Positions 45,111-57,431 are shown, numbered from the stretch's first letter. The stretch is DNA of 64,000 nt from Apium graveolens (GCF_009905375.1 NC_133653.1:65817414-65881413), one strand, 5' to 3'. Notes: generated from the letters alone by a model not told the origin. A program made the numbers and translations.

Positions 45111-47619
45111 ATTAAAGATGTAGCTCTGGTCTCAGGACTTAAACACAATCTGTTGAGTATAAGTCAAATCTGTGACAGAGGTTATCATGTTGATTTCTTT
45201 GAAGAACACTGTGAAGTTGTGAGTAAATCCAAAGGCAAAGTTGTTCTAAAAGGATACAGGCATGGTAACATTTATGAAGCTAAGCTTTCAACAAGTACTG
45301 ATGGTTCTGCAATCTGTATGATGAGTAGAGCATCAATTGAAGAAAGCTGGAATTGGCACAAGAAACTCTCTCAATTAAATTTCAACAATATAAATGAACT
45401 AGTCAAGAAAGATCTTGTGAGAGGACTGCCAAAGTCAGTATTTGCTCCTGATGGCCTTTGTGATTCTTGTCAGAAGGCCAAACAAAGAAAATCTTCATTC
45501 AAGAGCAAGACTGAATCATCAATTCTTGAGCCTTATTATCTACTACATGTTGATTATTTGGTCCAGTGAATGTCATGTCTATTGCAAAGAAGAAATATGC
45601 GTTGGTCATAGTGGATGAGTTCACCAGATACACATGGGTGTATTTCTTGCACACAAAAAGTGAAACTGCATCTATCTTGATTGATCATGTCAAACATCTG
45701 GATAAATTGGTCAAAGATTCTGTGAAAACCATAAGGAGTGATAATGGCACTGAGTTCAAGAATTTGATAATGGAAGAGTTCTGCAAAAATCATGGAATTA
45801 AGCAGGAATTTTCTGCTCCTGGAACTCCACAGCAAAATGGAGTTGTTGAAAGGAAGAATAGAACTCTCATTGAAGCTGCACGTACAATGCTTGAAGAAGC
45901 AAAGCTTCCAACCTATTTCTGGGCTGAAGCTGTGTAGACTGCTTGTTTTACTCAAAATGCAACACTCATTAACAAGCAAGGAAAAATACCATATGAGATG
46001 GTGAAGAAAAAGAAGCCAAATCTGAAGTACTTTCATATATTTGGATGCAAGTGTTTTGTTCTCAAGACTCATCCTGAACAACTATCTAAATTTGATCTAA
46101 AAGCTGATGAAGGAATCTTTGTTGGATATCCACTTTCCACAAAAGCCTTCAGAGTCTATAATTTGAGAACAAGAGTGGTCATGGAATCTATCAATGTCTC
46201 TTTTGATGATAAGAATATTAATGGTCTTGCAGATTTTATTGATCATGATCAGCTGAGATTTGAAAATGAAGACTCAAGTACTGATACTGAAAATCCTGAC
46301 AGTCTAAGTCCTGATACTGTAAACTCTGATGGATTAAACTCTGATGTTATTGAAACTGTGGTGACTACGCCAAAGGAAGATGCACCTATGCAGGGGGAGC
46401 ATACTCAAGAACATACCACATCTCAAGAAGCATCAGAACACACATATGGCTCTTCAAGTTCTGATTCGTCAAGTTCTGGCAAGCCAAGTTCTGATAGTTC
46501 TGAAAATCTAAATTCTGAAGAATCCAACTCAGAGAGCATAGTTTCAAGGGGAGCATCAGAAAATGAAAATGAAGACAGCATGGATCATGGGGGAGCATCC
46601 AGTTCTAGAGAAAACCTTCCATCTGCAAGGAAGTGGACTAAATCACATACACTTGATTTGATAATTAGAAATCCTGATGCAGGTGTCAGAACTAGAACAG
46701 GTACTTCAAATGAATGTCTTTACAATTCTTTTCTCTCTCAGACTGAGCCAAAGAAAGTGGAATAAGCTCTTCAAGATGCTGATTGGGTGCAAGCAATGCA
46801 GGAAGAGTTAAATGAATTTGAAAGAAACAAAGTCTGGACCTTAGTGCCAAGACCAAAGAATAGATCTGTTATTGGTACAAAGTTGGTGTTCAGAAACAAA
46901 ACTGACAGTGATGGCATAATTACAAGGAATAAGGCAAGGCTGGTTGCAAAAGGATATTCTCAACAAGAGGGAATTTATTATGATGAAACATTTGCACCAG
47001 TTGCTAGGTTAGAAGCCATAAGGATATTTTTGGCTTATGCTGCTCACAAAAAGTTTACTGTCTTTCAAATGGATGTGAAAAGTGCTTTTCTCAATGGAGA
47101 ATTGGAGGAGGAAGTATATGTTGAACAACCTCCAGGCTTTGTAGATTCCAAACATCCAGATTATGTCTACAGGCTTGATAAAGCACTTTATGGACTTAAG
47201 CAAGCTCCTAGAGCATGGTATGAGACTTTAGCTCAGTTTCTTCTGGACAGTGGATTCAACAGAGGAACAATACACAAAACACTATTCTACCTCAACCATG
47301 GAAAGAACTTACTTCTAGTCCATATTTATGTTGATGATATCATTTTTGGGTCTACAAATGACAGACTTTGCAAGAAGTTTACCAAACTGATGCAGTTTAC
47401 CAAACTGATGGAGTCAAGGTATCAGATGAGTATGATGGGGGAACTTAGCTATTTTCTGGGCCTTCAAGTCAAGCAAAATGAAGAAGGCACTTTTATTTGT
47501 CAAATTAATTAGTACACCAGAAACTTGCTGAAGAAATTTGGAATGCAAGATTGTTCAAGTGCATCCACTCCCATGGCCACTGCAACAAAACTAGATAAGG
47601 ATACTAGTAAATCAGTAGA
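45111..47619 (+). pseudogene. pol: Pol of B1, part 2 (integrase and reverse transcriptase)
   Basis: It continues the protease frame after C1. The integrase finger has HKKLSQLNF (Gln for the second His) and CDSCQKAK. A one-base deletion near 45553 (HVD) shifts the frame. The core has RSDNGTEF and PQQNGVVERKN. TAG 45935 (CAG in B2) and TAA 46763 (GAA in B2) are nonsense codons. A Ser/Asp-rich linker (about 46260-46620) separates integrase from RT. RT has [17 protein letters not shown] and IYVDDIIF. An 18-bp tandem duplication repeats FTKLMQ after the active site. TAG at 47510-47512 follows. C2 cuts the frame at 47620. Confidence 0.9.
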
Positions 47620-48933
47620 TGTAAGTCATATGTCATAGCCTATTTGTATATTCGAGGATTCAACTCAACTCAAATAAGAATGTAATAAGTAAATAGTGGA
47701 TCTACCGTCAGAGAGATCTCGCAAAGTAATATCTGTCAAAGGATTAAGAAACAAGGTTCATCTACAGACTTGAGGAGTTAATTCACTGGAAGAAGTTCAA
47801 GAAGTTGATCATGCCTCAGTGATATAAATCAAGATCGTAGATTTAATCAAGTGACAGAGATCTCGTCAGAGTATCATTAATTACAAGGATTTAATCTGAA
47901 GAAAATCAAAGCGTCAAAGTCAAGACATGAAGAAACGTCACGGAAGTTAGTCACTCATGAACCAGACAGTACATCGAGTGTCAACGTTGAAGTGGTGGAA
48001 TTGATTCATAATTTTCAGTGATTTTCAGAAGATTTGCAGAAGAATGGTTGCTGCTCAAGACTAGAATTAATTCTCTATTAATTAATTAAGTCATCTAATT
48101 TAATTAAGAAAATAAATTATATCTGCGAAGAATAATTTATTTATTAATTGAATTAATTGATTAATTAATTCTGAATTAATTCTAGGAATTTTCAGAAGTT
48201 TAATTGGATTAAATTCAAGCATTAAATCAGCAAGACAATTGAAAATGAACTAGCATGACAATCAGGATTGTCATACCGATTGTCATGCTAGGCCATATTT
48301 AATTGTCACACCGAAAGTTACTCTAGGAGGATGATTGTCTTGCTAGTTCATTCTGATTGTCATGCTAGTTCATTCAGATTGTCTTGCTAGTTCATTCAAT
48401 TGTCTCACCGAAAGTCTTGCCAGCTATAGGATTGTCATGCCAAGTCAATTCTATTCGTTTGTTGATTTAAAAAGAAGCAGAGAAGCAGCAACTTATTATT
48501 AAGAACACAGAAGTCAAGAAACAAGGCAGAAAAGAAAATCAAGAAGAAATATTTCATCTTTTCATCTGCATACTTCAAGATTAAATTTCTAGATTGTAAA
48601 GTTAAATCCAATCCACTAGAAATCTTTATCTTGCTCTTGTGTATCAATCTAGCGGATTAAAATCCCTAGAACTTAATCTCAAATCGCGTTTAGCATTTGA
48701 TTCTAATTATTGCAAAAATAGAAAAAGTTCATGTCGAATTTATTCTAGATTTGTGATAATTGATTTGAGATTAATACCTTGTAATCGATACAGTTGTTGT
48801 AACACATTTCAAGTTTAATAATATTTTTATTTAACTTGAATTTTGTTTCACATTTTTTTATTCCGCATTTTATTCGATTATTTGGTAACGTTTGTATTCA
48901 ACCCCCCTTCTACAAACACATTGGGACCCAACA
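47620..48933 (+). repeat. 5' LTR of C2
   Basis: It starts tgtaagtcatatg and ends gggacccaaca. It contains the GATTGTC array at 48247-48445. Confidence 0.94.
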
Positions 48934-48935
48934 AT

Positions 48936-48947
48936 TGGTATCAGAGC
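48936..48947 (+). other. Primer binding site of C2, tRNA-iMet
   Basis: tggtatcagagc lies two bases after the LTR end. Confidence 0.92.
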
Positions 48948-49029
48948 CTTCTGATTAACGAACAAATCAAGATCCTAGACTTTTGTGATTTTTCAACTCT
49001 TTGAATTTTTATTCATTCAAAAATTCATA

Positions 49030-51261
49030 ATGACTTCACATAAAGTTGGAACCGTTAAAATTCCACAATTTGATAATGAGAATTATATTATGTGGAAGAA
49101 GAAGATGCTCTTATTTTTACAAGTTGCAAATCCCAAATATTCAAACTTGTTAAAGAAGGGTATAAAAACTCCGATGGTTATTGAACCGGAGGTAATAATA
49201 GATGGTGTGGTGACTACTAAAGCTAGAACCTATCCAAAAGAGCCCGAAGATTTTACTCCTGCTGAGAAGGAAGAAGCCTCCTTGGATGCCAGCCTTCAAT
49301 TAATATTAATTGATTCCCTTGATCCCTTGATGAACAGACATGTGATGAACTGTAAAAATTCCAAACACATGTGGGAAACTATTGAGGTGATTAATGAAGG
49401 CACAGAGGAAGTTAGGGAGAATAAGTTGGAAATCCTAACCTCTGAATATGAACATTTCAAATCAAATCCAGGAGAAGGAATTACTGAAGTGTTTGAGAGG
49501 TACAATGCGTTGATCAACAACCTGAACATCAATGGAAAGTATTATTCAATCAGGGAGGTCAACAAAAAGTTCCTTTTAACACTGCCAGCTCATCTTGAAC
49601 ATAGAATCACTGCCATTAGAGAAGCTAGAGATCTGAATGAGATTTCTTTGGACAGGCTCTATGGAGTGTTAAAAACCTATGAGTTGGAGCAGATTCAACA
49701 GAAGGAAGTCTACGGGAAGGATAGAATGGTCAGCACATCTACTGCACTTGTAGCTGAAGGTCAACAACAACAGCAATCTCAACAATTGGAGAGAATGGTA
49801 CAGTATTCCAAGGCTGAGGAAAATATGTTAGTAGCAGAATATGATCCTCCTACTACAAATCAATCAAGTGATGATTTTTATTCCTTGGAAGAGCTGGAGC
49901 AATTGGAAGACGAGTCAATGGCCCAAATTGTCAAGAGATTCTCCCATGTCAGATTCAAGAGGAATCCCAAGCTGAAGTACAAGTCCAACTACAACAAATT
50001 CCAGAAAGGTGGATCTTCATCCTCTAACACCAGCAGTGGTGGATACCAAACAGGGATGGTTGATCGGGGCACCATTAGATGCTATAACTGCAATGAGTTG
50101 GGACACTTTGCCACAGAATGTAGGAAGCCAAAGCAAGTAAGAAAGAACTCTGAAAGGGCTTATCTGGCAAAGGGAAGAAGCTGGGATGATACTGACAGTG
50201 AAGATGAAGAAGAAGGAAATCTTGCTCTTATGGCTGTTGATGGAAAAACTTCATCGTCAAGAATAGAGGTAAAACTTTCTGATGCTGAAATGGTTTATCA
50301 TCTAAGAGGTAACTTAGATTGTGCACGTCGTGATAATGAACTGTTAAGTTTACAGATCAAAGACCTTGAGAAAGAGGTCAATGAATTAAGACTTGTGCAC
50401 ATTAATCAAGACAAATTAAAAGAACATGTATCTTTTCTAGAGAATAGAGCTGACTGTTATAGAAAACTCGAAACTATTCTCAAAGACAAGATCACCGGTC
50501 TTGAGACTAAGGTTAGAGCCTACTTCAATTCTTGTTCGAAGGCTAAAGAGTTCTACAGTAAGCAAGCTGTTAATCAAACATCTGGAATAGGTTATGATTA
50601 CAATGTTGCTATTGAAGAATTAGGCATAAACTCCCCTCCTCATGTATGTGCTAAAGGGAGGGAAGTACCACATGTGCTTAAGGGTATTGATGAACCCCTC
50701 TATAAAGCATCAATTGCTGAACCATTTGATGCGACCTCTTCTGTTATTCAAGAAGAAATACGTGCTGAGGATCATGCTAATGAGAAGATTGTTTCCAAGT
50801 CAAGTGAGTCGAAAGTTCCAGTCAAAGTTGTGAAAGCAACTGAGACTAACTCAGACACACATGAGTTGGATAACAATAATGCCATGTCTACCATGCATAA
50901 ATTACCTGCTGTTAATCACTCTCATAAAGCATGTGGTGTTGCTAATTGTATGTCTTGTGCTTTTAATATGATGTATGCTTATTTTAATGGTAAGCATGTG
51001 TCTAATGATAAGACTACTCCTCGTCAGCATGTGAATAACAAGAAGCATGATAGGTCTAAGACTGCTAGTCCTTCTAAGGCTAGAAAGGAGACATTTGTGC
51101 CTAAGCCTAACCAGAAATTTGTTAAGGCTATTTACAAGGTCAAATGTTCAGTCATTGAAAATGTTGAGATCGTTAAAATTAAAAATGTTGTTTTGTCTGA
51201 CAAAGGACAGTTCTACAAGTATGCCGGGCCCAACCAAGTTTGGGTTCCGAAGAAGGTCTAA
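49030..51261 (+). CDS. gag: Gag of C2, intact 743-residue ORF
   Basis: The ATG at 49030 (MTSHKVGTVKIPQF) is chosen over the upstream non-ATG extension at 48985. It is the structural protein expected to form particles and bind element RNA. The capsid core has YIMWKKKMLLFLQ and NKKFLLTLPAHLEHR. A Gln-rich segment lies near residue 245. The zinc knuckle CYNCNELGHFATEC is around residue 350. An acidic DSEDEEEG segment follows, then a coiled-coil-like stretch with EKEVNELRLVHINQDKL. A C-terminal part with CGVANCMSC ends QVWVPKKV. The stop TAA at 51259-51261 is followed by a protease stub in another frame. It is the only full-length retroelement gene in the window without a stop or frameshift. Confidence 0.92.
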   Translation: MTSHKVGTVKIPQFDNENYIMWKKKMLLFLQVANPKYSNLLKKGIKTPMVIEPEVIIDGVVTTKARTYPKEPEDFTPAEKEEASLDASLQLILIDSLDPLMNRHVMNCKNSKHMWETIEVINEGTEEVRENKLEILTSEYEHFKSNPGEGITEVFERYNALINNLNINGKYYSIREVNKKFLLTLPAHLEHRITAIREARDLNEISLDRLYGVLKTYELEQIQQKEVYGKDRMVSTSTALVAEGQQQQQSQQLERMVQYSKAEENMLVAEYDPPTTNQSSDDFYSLEELEQLEDESMAQIVKRFSHVRFKRNPKLKYKSNYNKFQKGGSSSSNTSSGGYQTGMVDRGTIRCYNCNELGHFATECRKPKQVRKNSERAYLAKGRSWDDTDSEDEEEGNLALMAVDGKTSSSRIEVKLSDAEMVYHLRGNLDCARRDNELLSLQIKDLEKEVNELRLVHINQDKLKEHVSFLENRADCYRKLETILKDKITGLETKVRAYFNSCSKAKEFYSKQAVNQTSGIGYDYNVAIEELGINSPPHVCAKGREVPHVLKGIDEPLYKASIAEPFDATSSVIQEEIRAEDHANEKIVSKSSESKVPVKVVKATETNSDTHELDNNNAMSTMHKLPAVNHSHKACGVANCMSCAFNMMYAYFNGKHVSNDKTTPRQHVNNKKHDRSKTASPSKARKETFVPKPNQKFVKAIYKVKCSVIENVEIVKIKNVVLSDKGQFYKYAGPNQVWVPKKV

Positions 51262-51301
51262 TCCATTTGAAGTGCAGGGCAGTATACAGGTGTAACCGGT
51301 A

Positions 51302-51514
51302 GTGTGGATTCTTGACAGTGGATCATCAAGATATATGACCGGAGATAGAGCCCTGCTATCAAATGTGATTGAGAAAGCTGGCCCCCTGATTACCTTTGGA
51401 GATAACAGCAAAGGTTTATCTGAGGGATATGGCTGTTTGCAAGCTGGGAATGTTATCATTGTAATTTTGTATATTGTGCTAGGTTATTATCAGGAAGCAG
51501 TATCTAACATATAG
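51302..51514 (+). pseudogene. Protease stub of C2
   Basis: WILDSGSSRYMTGD (Tyr for His) is followed by FGDNSKGLSEGYG. Similarity to B pol stops at GNVII. The reading frame is +1 to gag, and an in-frame TAA lies just upstream (also in C1). Confidence 0.8.
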
Positions 51515-53715
51515 CACCAGTGACGAGACTTGAGAATATTACGACATATCAGACACCTGCTGCACATTACACTTGGAATTGTACTCTAGTAAGATGTGTA
51601 CAAGTGTACTCCTGTTTGGTGAGTCAAAAGAGGAAGTCAATGCACCACAGTTCATGGACTTTGCAGCTGCAGATCTATTGGACTATGCAATCTCTTCTTC
51701 ACAATCACACTTTAGGTTGGTATGAACTAGTATACTGCTCAAGCAATCGTCAAGGACATGGTATGGCACTCTAACAGAAGTTGTAATTTTATATGAACTA
51801 GTAGAGTCGTCATATTAATGCAACATAACAATTAGTATCTAAAGTACTTGATAAGTATCGGTCAATGATATGTTGTTAACATTATGTTGCAGATATTTGT
51901 AAACTTTTGACATGAATGAGAATTACTTAGACTTTACCCTAAGTGATCAATGTTTTATCAAAAACTCATTCATATTGAAAAACAAAATCAAACTTCTTTC
52001 TACATTAGTGATTTCTTATTTCATGTAAAATCTTTTGAAATCACTATTGTAAATCATTTTCTCTCTATTACCATATGTTCTGTGTTACAGGTTCAGTCTC
52101 CAATGACTTTCTTTCATTGACAGTCATGAGGTTGAAAACCCACAACGTCTATCCCATACTGTAAAGACAAACACAAAAACAGAACCAACCAACACTCTCT
52201 TACCACTAAATGTAGTATGAATGAGCGTGAGGGAGATAGTGCCTTAGTGCACCACAGAAGAAAGGTTCTGTAGTCAACCCAGTAGCTCTGTCTCCTACAT
52301 AGATGAGTAATATTTAAACCGAGACAACTGCTAGCCCCCATACATCTTCTCAAAAAGATGTAATGGCTGAAAAGGCACAAAAACAGTTACTAGATTCATT
52401 CTCTCAACAGGGTGAGTCTATTGAATTTTGCCTGTCGGCCAAGGTATCCGATGTAGTGTCACCACTTCAAACATAATCAATTCTTGATGCACAAGGAGAG
52501 GCTACACACACAAAGGATGAGTTGACGGAAACAAGAGTTTCGACCATTTTAAGGTCAGATTCGATTGTTCAAGGTTCGTTAGTGGACCAATTGCCTTTAC
52601 AGGTGTTAGGAGAGGATACTGATCCAAAAGCCATATGTCAGTGGTCAGTGTCTACCTCCCCAGGCTTAAATCCCCTGGATGCATCTGCGGATAGTGGATC
52701 TGACATAGGTGCAGATCGGCAACTTGTTGACAATGATTCAGATATTACCTGATGAGTCACAAGGAAATGTCTTCACAGACATTAGAAGGGAACTTTGATC
52801 TTTATGCTAAATTCGTTGGATCATTGCTTACCTTCCCAGAATTCAAATCTGGAACCCTAAAAGGGAAACTAGCAACTTGTAGATTATGACTCAGATTTAT
52901 CTGACGAGTTTAACAAGGATGGGGATTTGTGAACTCCCATTGCACCACCTGTGACCTCCTTAAAGGATGGCTAAGGTGATTTTCCTTGCAGGTACAGCTG
53001 GATTATGGAGCTATGAGAGAAGAGTGATACACTTGTGAGAATGAGTGTAAACACGAGTGGAGAGAAGAGTGAAACACATGTGAGGTACACTAAACAGGAT
53101 CACACACTCACAGTGAGGAAGAAAAAGAAACTACTTGTTATTTCTTTTCCAACCAAGTGAAATATGAGAACTCCTTCAGACGACGGCATACATTCCTTCT
53201 TTAAGGGGGAGATAAAAGCTTAAGTAATAGTTTGGAGGATTCCTCAACTAAGGGGGAGAAATAGTAGGGAGGAAGAAAAAGATCCTAAAAATGTACACTA
53301 CACCACACCATTGTTGTTTGTAACTACGGATCCTATTGTACGGGAGAGGTGGTAAACACAAGGTGATTTCCTAGTAAGGGAAGAAGCAGTTAGGGGAGTA
53401 CCATTGGTTTTTATCTGCGGATCCTATTATACGGGAGAGGTGGTAAAACGAAGGTGATCTTCTTTAATCAGTTGATTCTCATAGGGGGAGAAGCAAGAGA
53501 TATGGGCTTCTCAACAGGAAATGTGGTTGTACAAATGAAGATGGAACTACTTGAAGATATGTTCAGTCTAGAGGAACATCTACTTGGAATCTGGAAAATG
53601 TTAAATCTCATCCAGAACTTTTCTGCTATTTACTTTGCATGTATGTTTATATCTTTTTCTTATTTGTTAGTTGAGTTATCCTCTAGGTATTTGTGTGTTA
53701 TTGTCTAACAAACAA
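51515..53715 (+). other. 3' region of C2
   Basis: It matches C1 41215-43757 without the 281-bp A/T-rich block. It contains the small conserved frame (52318-52752), a repeated ggatcctatt unit near 53327 and 53418, and purine tracts near 53203, 53250, 53393 and 53484. Confidence 0.75.
52318..52752 (+). pseudogene. Conserved ORF remnant in the C2 3' region
   Basis: It is open from 52318 except TAA at 52474-52476 (probably CAA); an ATG occurs at 52363. The last 76 codons match C1. Ser/Asp-rich and acidic, with no known domain. It could be the residue of a lost post-pol or pol linker segment. Function cannot be assigned. Confidence 0.4.
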
Positions 53716-53727
53716 ATAGGGGGAGAT
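53716..53727 (+). other. Polypurine tract of C2
   Basis: atagggggagat lies directly before the 3' LTR. Confidence 0.85.
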
Positions 53728-55041
53728 TGTAAGTCATATGTCATAGCCTATTTGTATATTCGAGGATTCAACTCAACTCAAATAAGAATGTAATAAGTAA
53801 ATAGTGGATCTACCGTCAGAGAGATCTCGCAAAGTAATATCTGTCAAAGGATTAAGAAACAAGGTTCATCTACAGACTTGAGGAGTTAATTCACTAGAAG
53901 AAGTTCAAGAAGTTGATCATGCCTCAGTGATATAAATCAAGATCGTAGATTTAATCAAGTGACAGAGATCTCGTCAGAGTATCATTAATTACAAGGATTT
54001 AATCTGAAGAAAATCAAAGCGTCAAAGTCAAGACATGAAGAAACGTCACGGAAGTTAGTCACTCATGAACCAGACAGTACATCGAGTGTCAACGTTGAAG
54101 TGGTGGAATTGATTCATAATTTTCAGTGATTTTCAGAAGATTTGCAGAAGAATGGTTGCTGCTCAAGACTAGAATTAATTCTCTATTAATTAATTAAGTC
54201 ATCTAATTTAATTAAGAAAATAAATTATATCTGCGAAGAATAATTTATTTATTAATTGAATTAATTGATTAATTAATTCTGAATTAATTCTAGGAATTTT
54301 CAGAAGTTTAATTGGATTAAATTCAAGCATTAAATCAGCAAGACAATTGAAAATGAACTAGCATGACAATCACGATTGTCATACCGATTGTCATGCTAGG
54401 CCATATTCAATTGTCACACCGAAAGTTACTCTAGGAGGATGATTGTCTTGCTAGTTCATTCTGATTGTCATGCTAGTTCATTCAGATTGTCTTGCTAGTT
54501 CATTCAATTGTCTCACCGAAAGTCTTGCCAGCTATAGGATTGTCATGCCAAGTCAATTCTATTCGTTTGTTGATTTAAAAAGAAGCAGAGAAGCAGCAAC
54601 TTATTATTAAGAACACAGAAGTCAAGAAACAAGGCAGAAAAGAAAATCAAGAAGAAATATTTCATCTTTTCATCTGCATACTTCAAGATTAAATTTCTAG
54701 ATTGTAAAGTTAAATCCAATCCACTAGAAATCTTTATCTTGCTCTTGTGTATCAATCTAGCGGATTAAAATCCCTAGAACTTAATCTCAAATCGCGTTTA
54801 GCATTTGATTCTAATTATTGCAAAAATAGAAAAAGTTCATGTCGAATTTATTCTAGATTTGTGATAATTGATTTGAGATTAATACCTTGTAATCGATACA
54901 GTTGTTGTAACACATTTCAAGTTTAATAATATTTTTATTTAACTTGAATTTTGTTTCACATTTTTTTATTCCGCATTTTATTCGATTATTTGGTAACGTT
55001 TGTATTCAACCCCCCTTCTACAAACACATTGGGACCCAACA
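53728..55041 (+). repeat. 3' LTR of C2
   Basis: It is a near-identical repeat of 47620-48933. Confidence 0.94.
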
Positions 55042-55730
55042 GTAGATATTACTGATTACAGAGGTATGATTGGCTCTCTACTCTATCTACTTGCTAGTAG
55101 ACCTGATATTATGTAGTTACCTGTCTTTGTGCAAGATTTCAAGCAGATCCAAGAGAACCTTACTTAACAGCTGTGAAAAGAATTTTTAAATATCTTAAGG
55201 GAACAGCTGATCTGGGATTATGGTATCCCAGAGAATCAGATTTTAAACTAATAGGTTACTCAGATGCAGATTTTGCAGGTTGCAAAATTGACAGGAAAAG
55301 CACAAAAGGAAGCTGCCAATTTCTTGGAGGCAGATTGGTTTCTTGGTTTAGCAAGAAACAAAAGTCAATTTCCACATCAACTGCAGAAGCAGAATATATT
55401 GCTGCAGGAAGTTGTTGTGCACAGATTCTTTGGATGAAGAATCAGTTACTGGATTATGGGTTAACATATTTCAAAATCCCTATTTACTGTGATAATCAAA
55501 GTGCTATTGCTATGACAGGTAATCCAGTTCAACATTCTATGACAAAGCACATCAGCATCAGGTACCACTTCATCAGGGTACATGTAGATGAAGGTACAGT
55601 GGAATTGCACTTTGTTCCAACAGATCAACAACTAGCAGATATCTTCACAAAACCATTGTGTGAAGCTACTTTTACAAGATTGGTAAATGAACTTGGAATG
55701 GTTTCAGGTTCTTTCTCTAAATCTGCTTAG
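55042..55730 (+). pseudogene. pol: Pol of B1, part 3 (end of RT and RNase H)
   Basis: It continues after C2 at VDITDYRGMIGSLLYLLASRPDI. A small indel near 55113 shifts the frame. The remaining frame is open to 55730: RNase H with YSDADFAG, AEAEYIAAG and YCDNQSAI, then HFVPTDQQLADIFTKPL, the usual copia end. The stop TAG is at 55728-55730. Confidence 0.9.
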
Positions 55731-57077
55731 TTTTGTTCTGTTACATCAGATTTTATGATCTGTATTTACAGAATTCGATCTCTTTGTGTATTCTGTGCTT
55801 AAATGAAAAATATGTTTAAGTACTGACTGTTGTCTGATCAATGTTTCTAAACTCTGATAGTGATATGTCTGTTTAGGTAACTATTCAATCCTATGAGGAT
55901 AACTGTGCTAGATGCTGACCTAGTAATCTTCAATAAATAAGGGATCCCATGTAAGAAGTAATTATTTCTGTGGAAATCTATTGACACAAGCAAATTCTGA
56001 TAATTCAGCTTAGTTGAGTTTACTTTGTCTATCTTATTACTAAGTCACAAACTAGAATAATGCTACTCATCTGTTAAGTTCTGATGCTAGTAAACCTGTT
56101 GAATGAACTAAGTGTTGATAAACCTCACTTATCAAAAAAAATGAAACAAGGATTAAAAATCAGGTACTCCTTTGAGATCTAGAGTAAAAATGTGGAAGGG
56201 AAGACCCAAGTGCATTGCTGGTATTAAGTAATATGCATCAGAAAAGCAAATAAAATATTTTCTTGGTGACTTTTCACACTCTATGATTATTGGAGAAATA
56301 CTCTGATAATAGCATAAATTCTGATAAGCAGTCGTGACTCACTTACACTGAGAAGCCACTGTAAAAAAGGAATTTAAAAAGATGCACAAAATTAGCACAC
56401 AATAGTTGAGGTGGACTCAAGCATGAACTCATTCACCATTAGGTTTCAGGATAATGACAGCTCTTTAGCAAAGTTTTAGTTATGCCTTATTTCTAAGATG
56501 TACTGAAGTGAATAAGACTTTACTCTTTGTCTGATATTTAGCTTAATGCACACACTAACCACTCCATATGAATGATGAAAATCACTGTGGTGATCTAAGT
56601 TGTTTTAGATGAACAGTCATTGTGTCACATTGCACAAATTCTGAGGACAAGTTTTGATTGCATGTTCTGATGATTATGTTCTGAAGAATATAAATCAAAA
56701 TTTGTCATGGATTTACTAAGACAAGCATTCATTTTTCCAGTTAAGAGATTATGTTCTGATGACTGTTAAGTTCTGATATAAGTCTAAGTTCTGCTATTCA
56801 CGTCTGATTCTTTACTTGACTTATTTGTGGATAAAATTTGACCTAACAGTCTCAGTTTAAAGCTAAATATGTTGAAGTGGAAGATTAATAGTCACTATGG
56901 TTAGGGATAGTGGTACTCGTACTTGAACAGTCAACTTTTACTTGCTTCTTGTGCGCATTAAACCATGTTTTCTCTTTCCAATGAATGTTTTTGTTTTTCC
57001 AAATCTGGGGAGACGAGGTAGAATTAATTCCACCTGTAAGCATTAAATTTCTTTACGTCTCCTGGCATTCTCTTCCC
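55731..57077 (+). other. Post-pol untranslated region of B1 with AAGTTCTGAT motifs
   Basis: It is noncoding. ttctgat-type motifs recur about a dozen times (for example near 56086, 56300, 56640, 56666, 56753, 56770). Otherwise there is no structure beyond short stops in all frames. Confidence 0.7.
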
Positions 57078-57084
57078 TATATAA
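57078..57084 (+). promoter_or_regulatory. Putative TATA box for the 89-codon ORF
   Basis: ccctatataagc is followed by a C/T-rich leader and the ATG at 57162. Spacing (78 bp to the ATG) and context fit a plant core promoter. Confidence 0.5.
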
Positions 57085-57161
57085 GCAACTACTTCACATC
57101 AGCCTTCCCATCAAATCTCTTCTCATAAACTCACCTTCATACTTTTTATATCAAAAACACC

Positions 57162-57431
57162 ATGGTCAGATACAATATGTTTTTGAACTACGAAACTTTC
57201 AACATGGAGCTGAGCTGTGCTGATTGGCAGCAGGAATGGCACGTCACTGCCATTCCTGATGAGATATGGGACTCTATTCCCCAGGAGGTACTCACCCACC
57301 TCCTGTTCTTCTATATGGATTACCATCGCCATCTGGAGCGATTGGAGGAGGAAAGGCTGGAAGCTCTCTGCCAGCAAGAGCGAATCATTCGACTCGCTAT
57401 TCTGTTTGTCGAGAGTAGGAAGAAGAAATGA
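57162..57431 (+). CDS. Small post-pol ORF of B1, 89 residues, unknown function
   Basis: The ATG at 57162 has a good context (cacc before ATGG). The product starts MVRYNMFLNYE, has Trp-containing segments (DWQQEWH, EIWDSIP), then a long charged helix (HLERLEEERLEALCQQER) and a basic end ESRKKK. I do not recognise the family. No signal peptide is convincing. It is followed by a 3'-UTR-like sequence (tattaatgaaatttg near 57581). It is intact while neighbouring B1 genes are broken, but 89 codons can survive by chance. It may be a captured host exon, an accessory protein, or a chance frame. Confidence 0.5.
   Translation: MVRYNMFLNYETFNMELSCADWQQEWHVTAIPDEIWDSIPQEVLTHLLFFYMDYHRHLERLEEERLEALCQQERIIRLAILFVESRKKK

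Larger units (their letters stand above)
47620..55041 (+). mobile_element. C2: young gag-only LTR element with intact gag
   Basis: The LTRs 47620-48933 and 53728-55041 are both 1,314 bp and differ at about three positions by eye, so this is the most recent insertion datable here. The target duplication is gtaga (47615-47619 and 55042-55046). The structure is as in C1, with the same pol truncation. Gag is open throughout. The family therefore moved recently despite lacking pol, presumably using enzymes from an autonomous relative. Confidence 0.94.

Noticed and set aside
51440..51460. C pol truncation and the C1 insertion site in B1 both falling after GNVII
   Set aside because: The coincidence of codons is striking but C1 inserted with a normal attaa duplication. 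I see no mechanism linking the two, so I treat it as chance.
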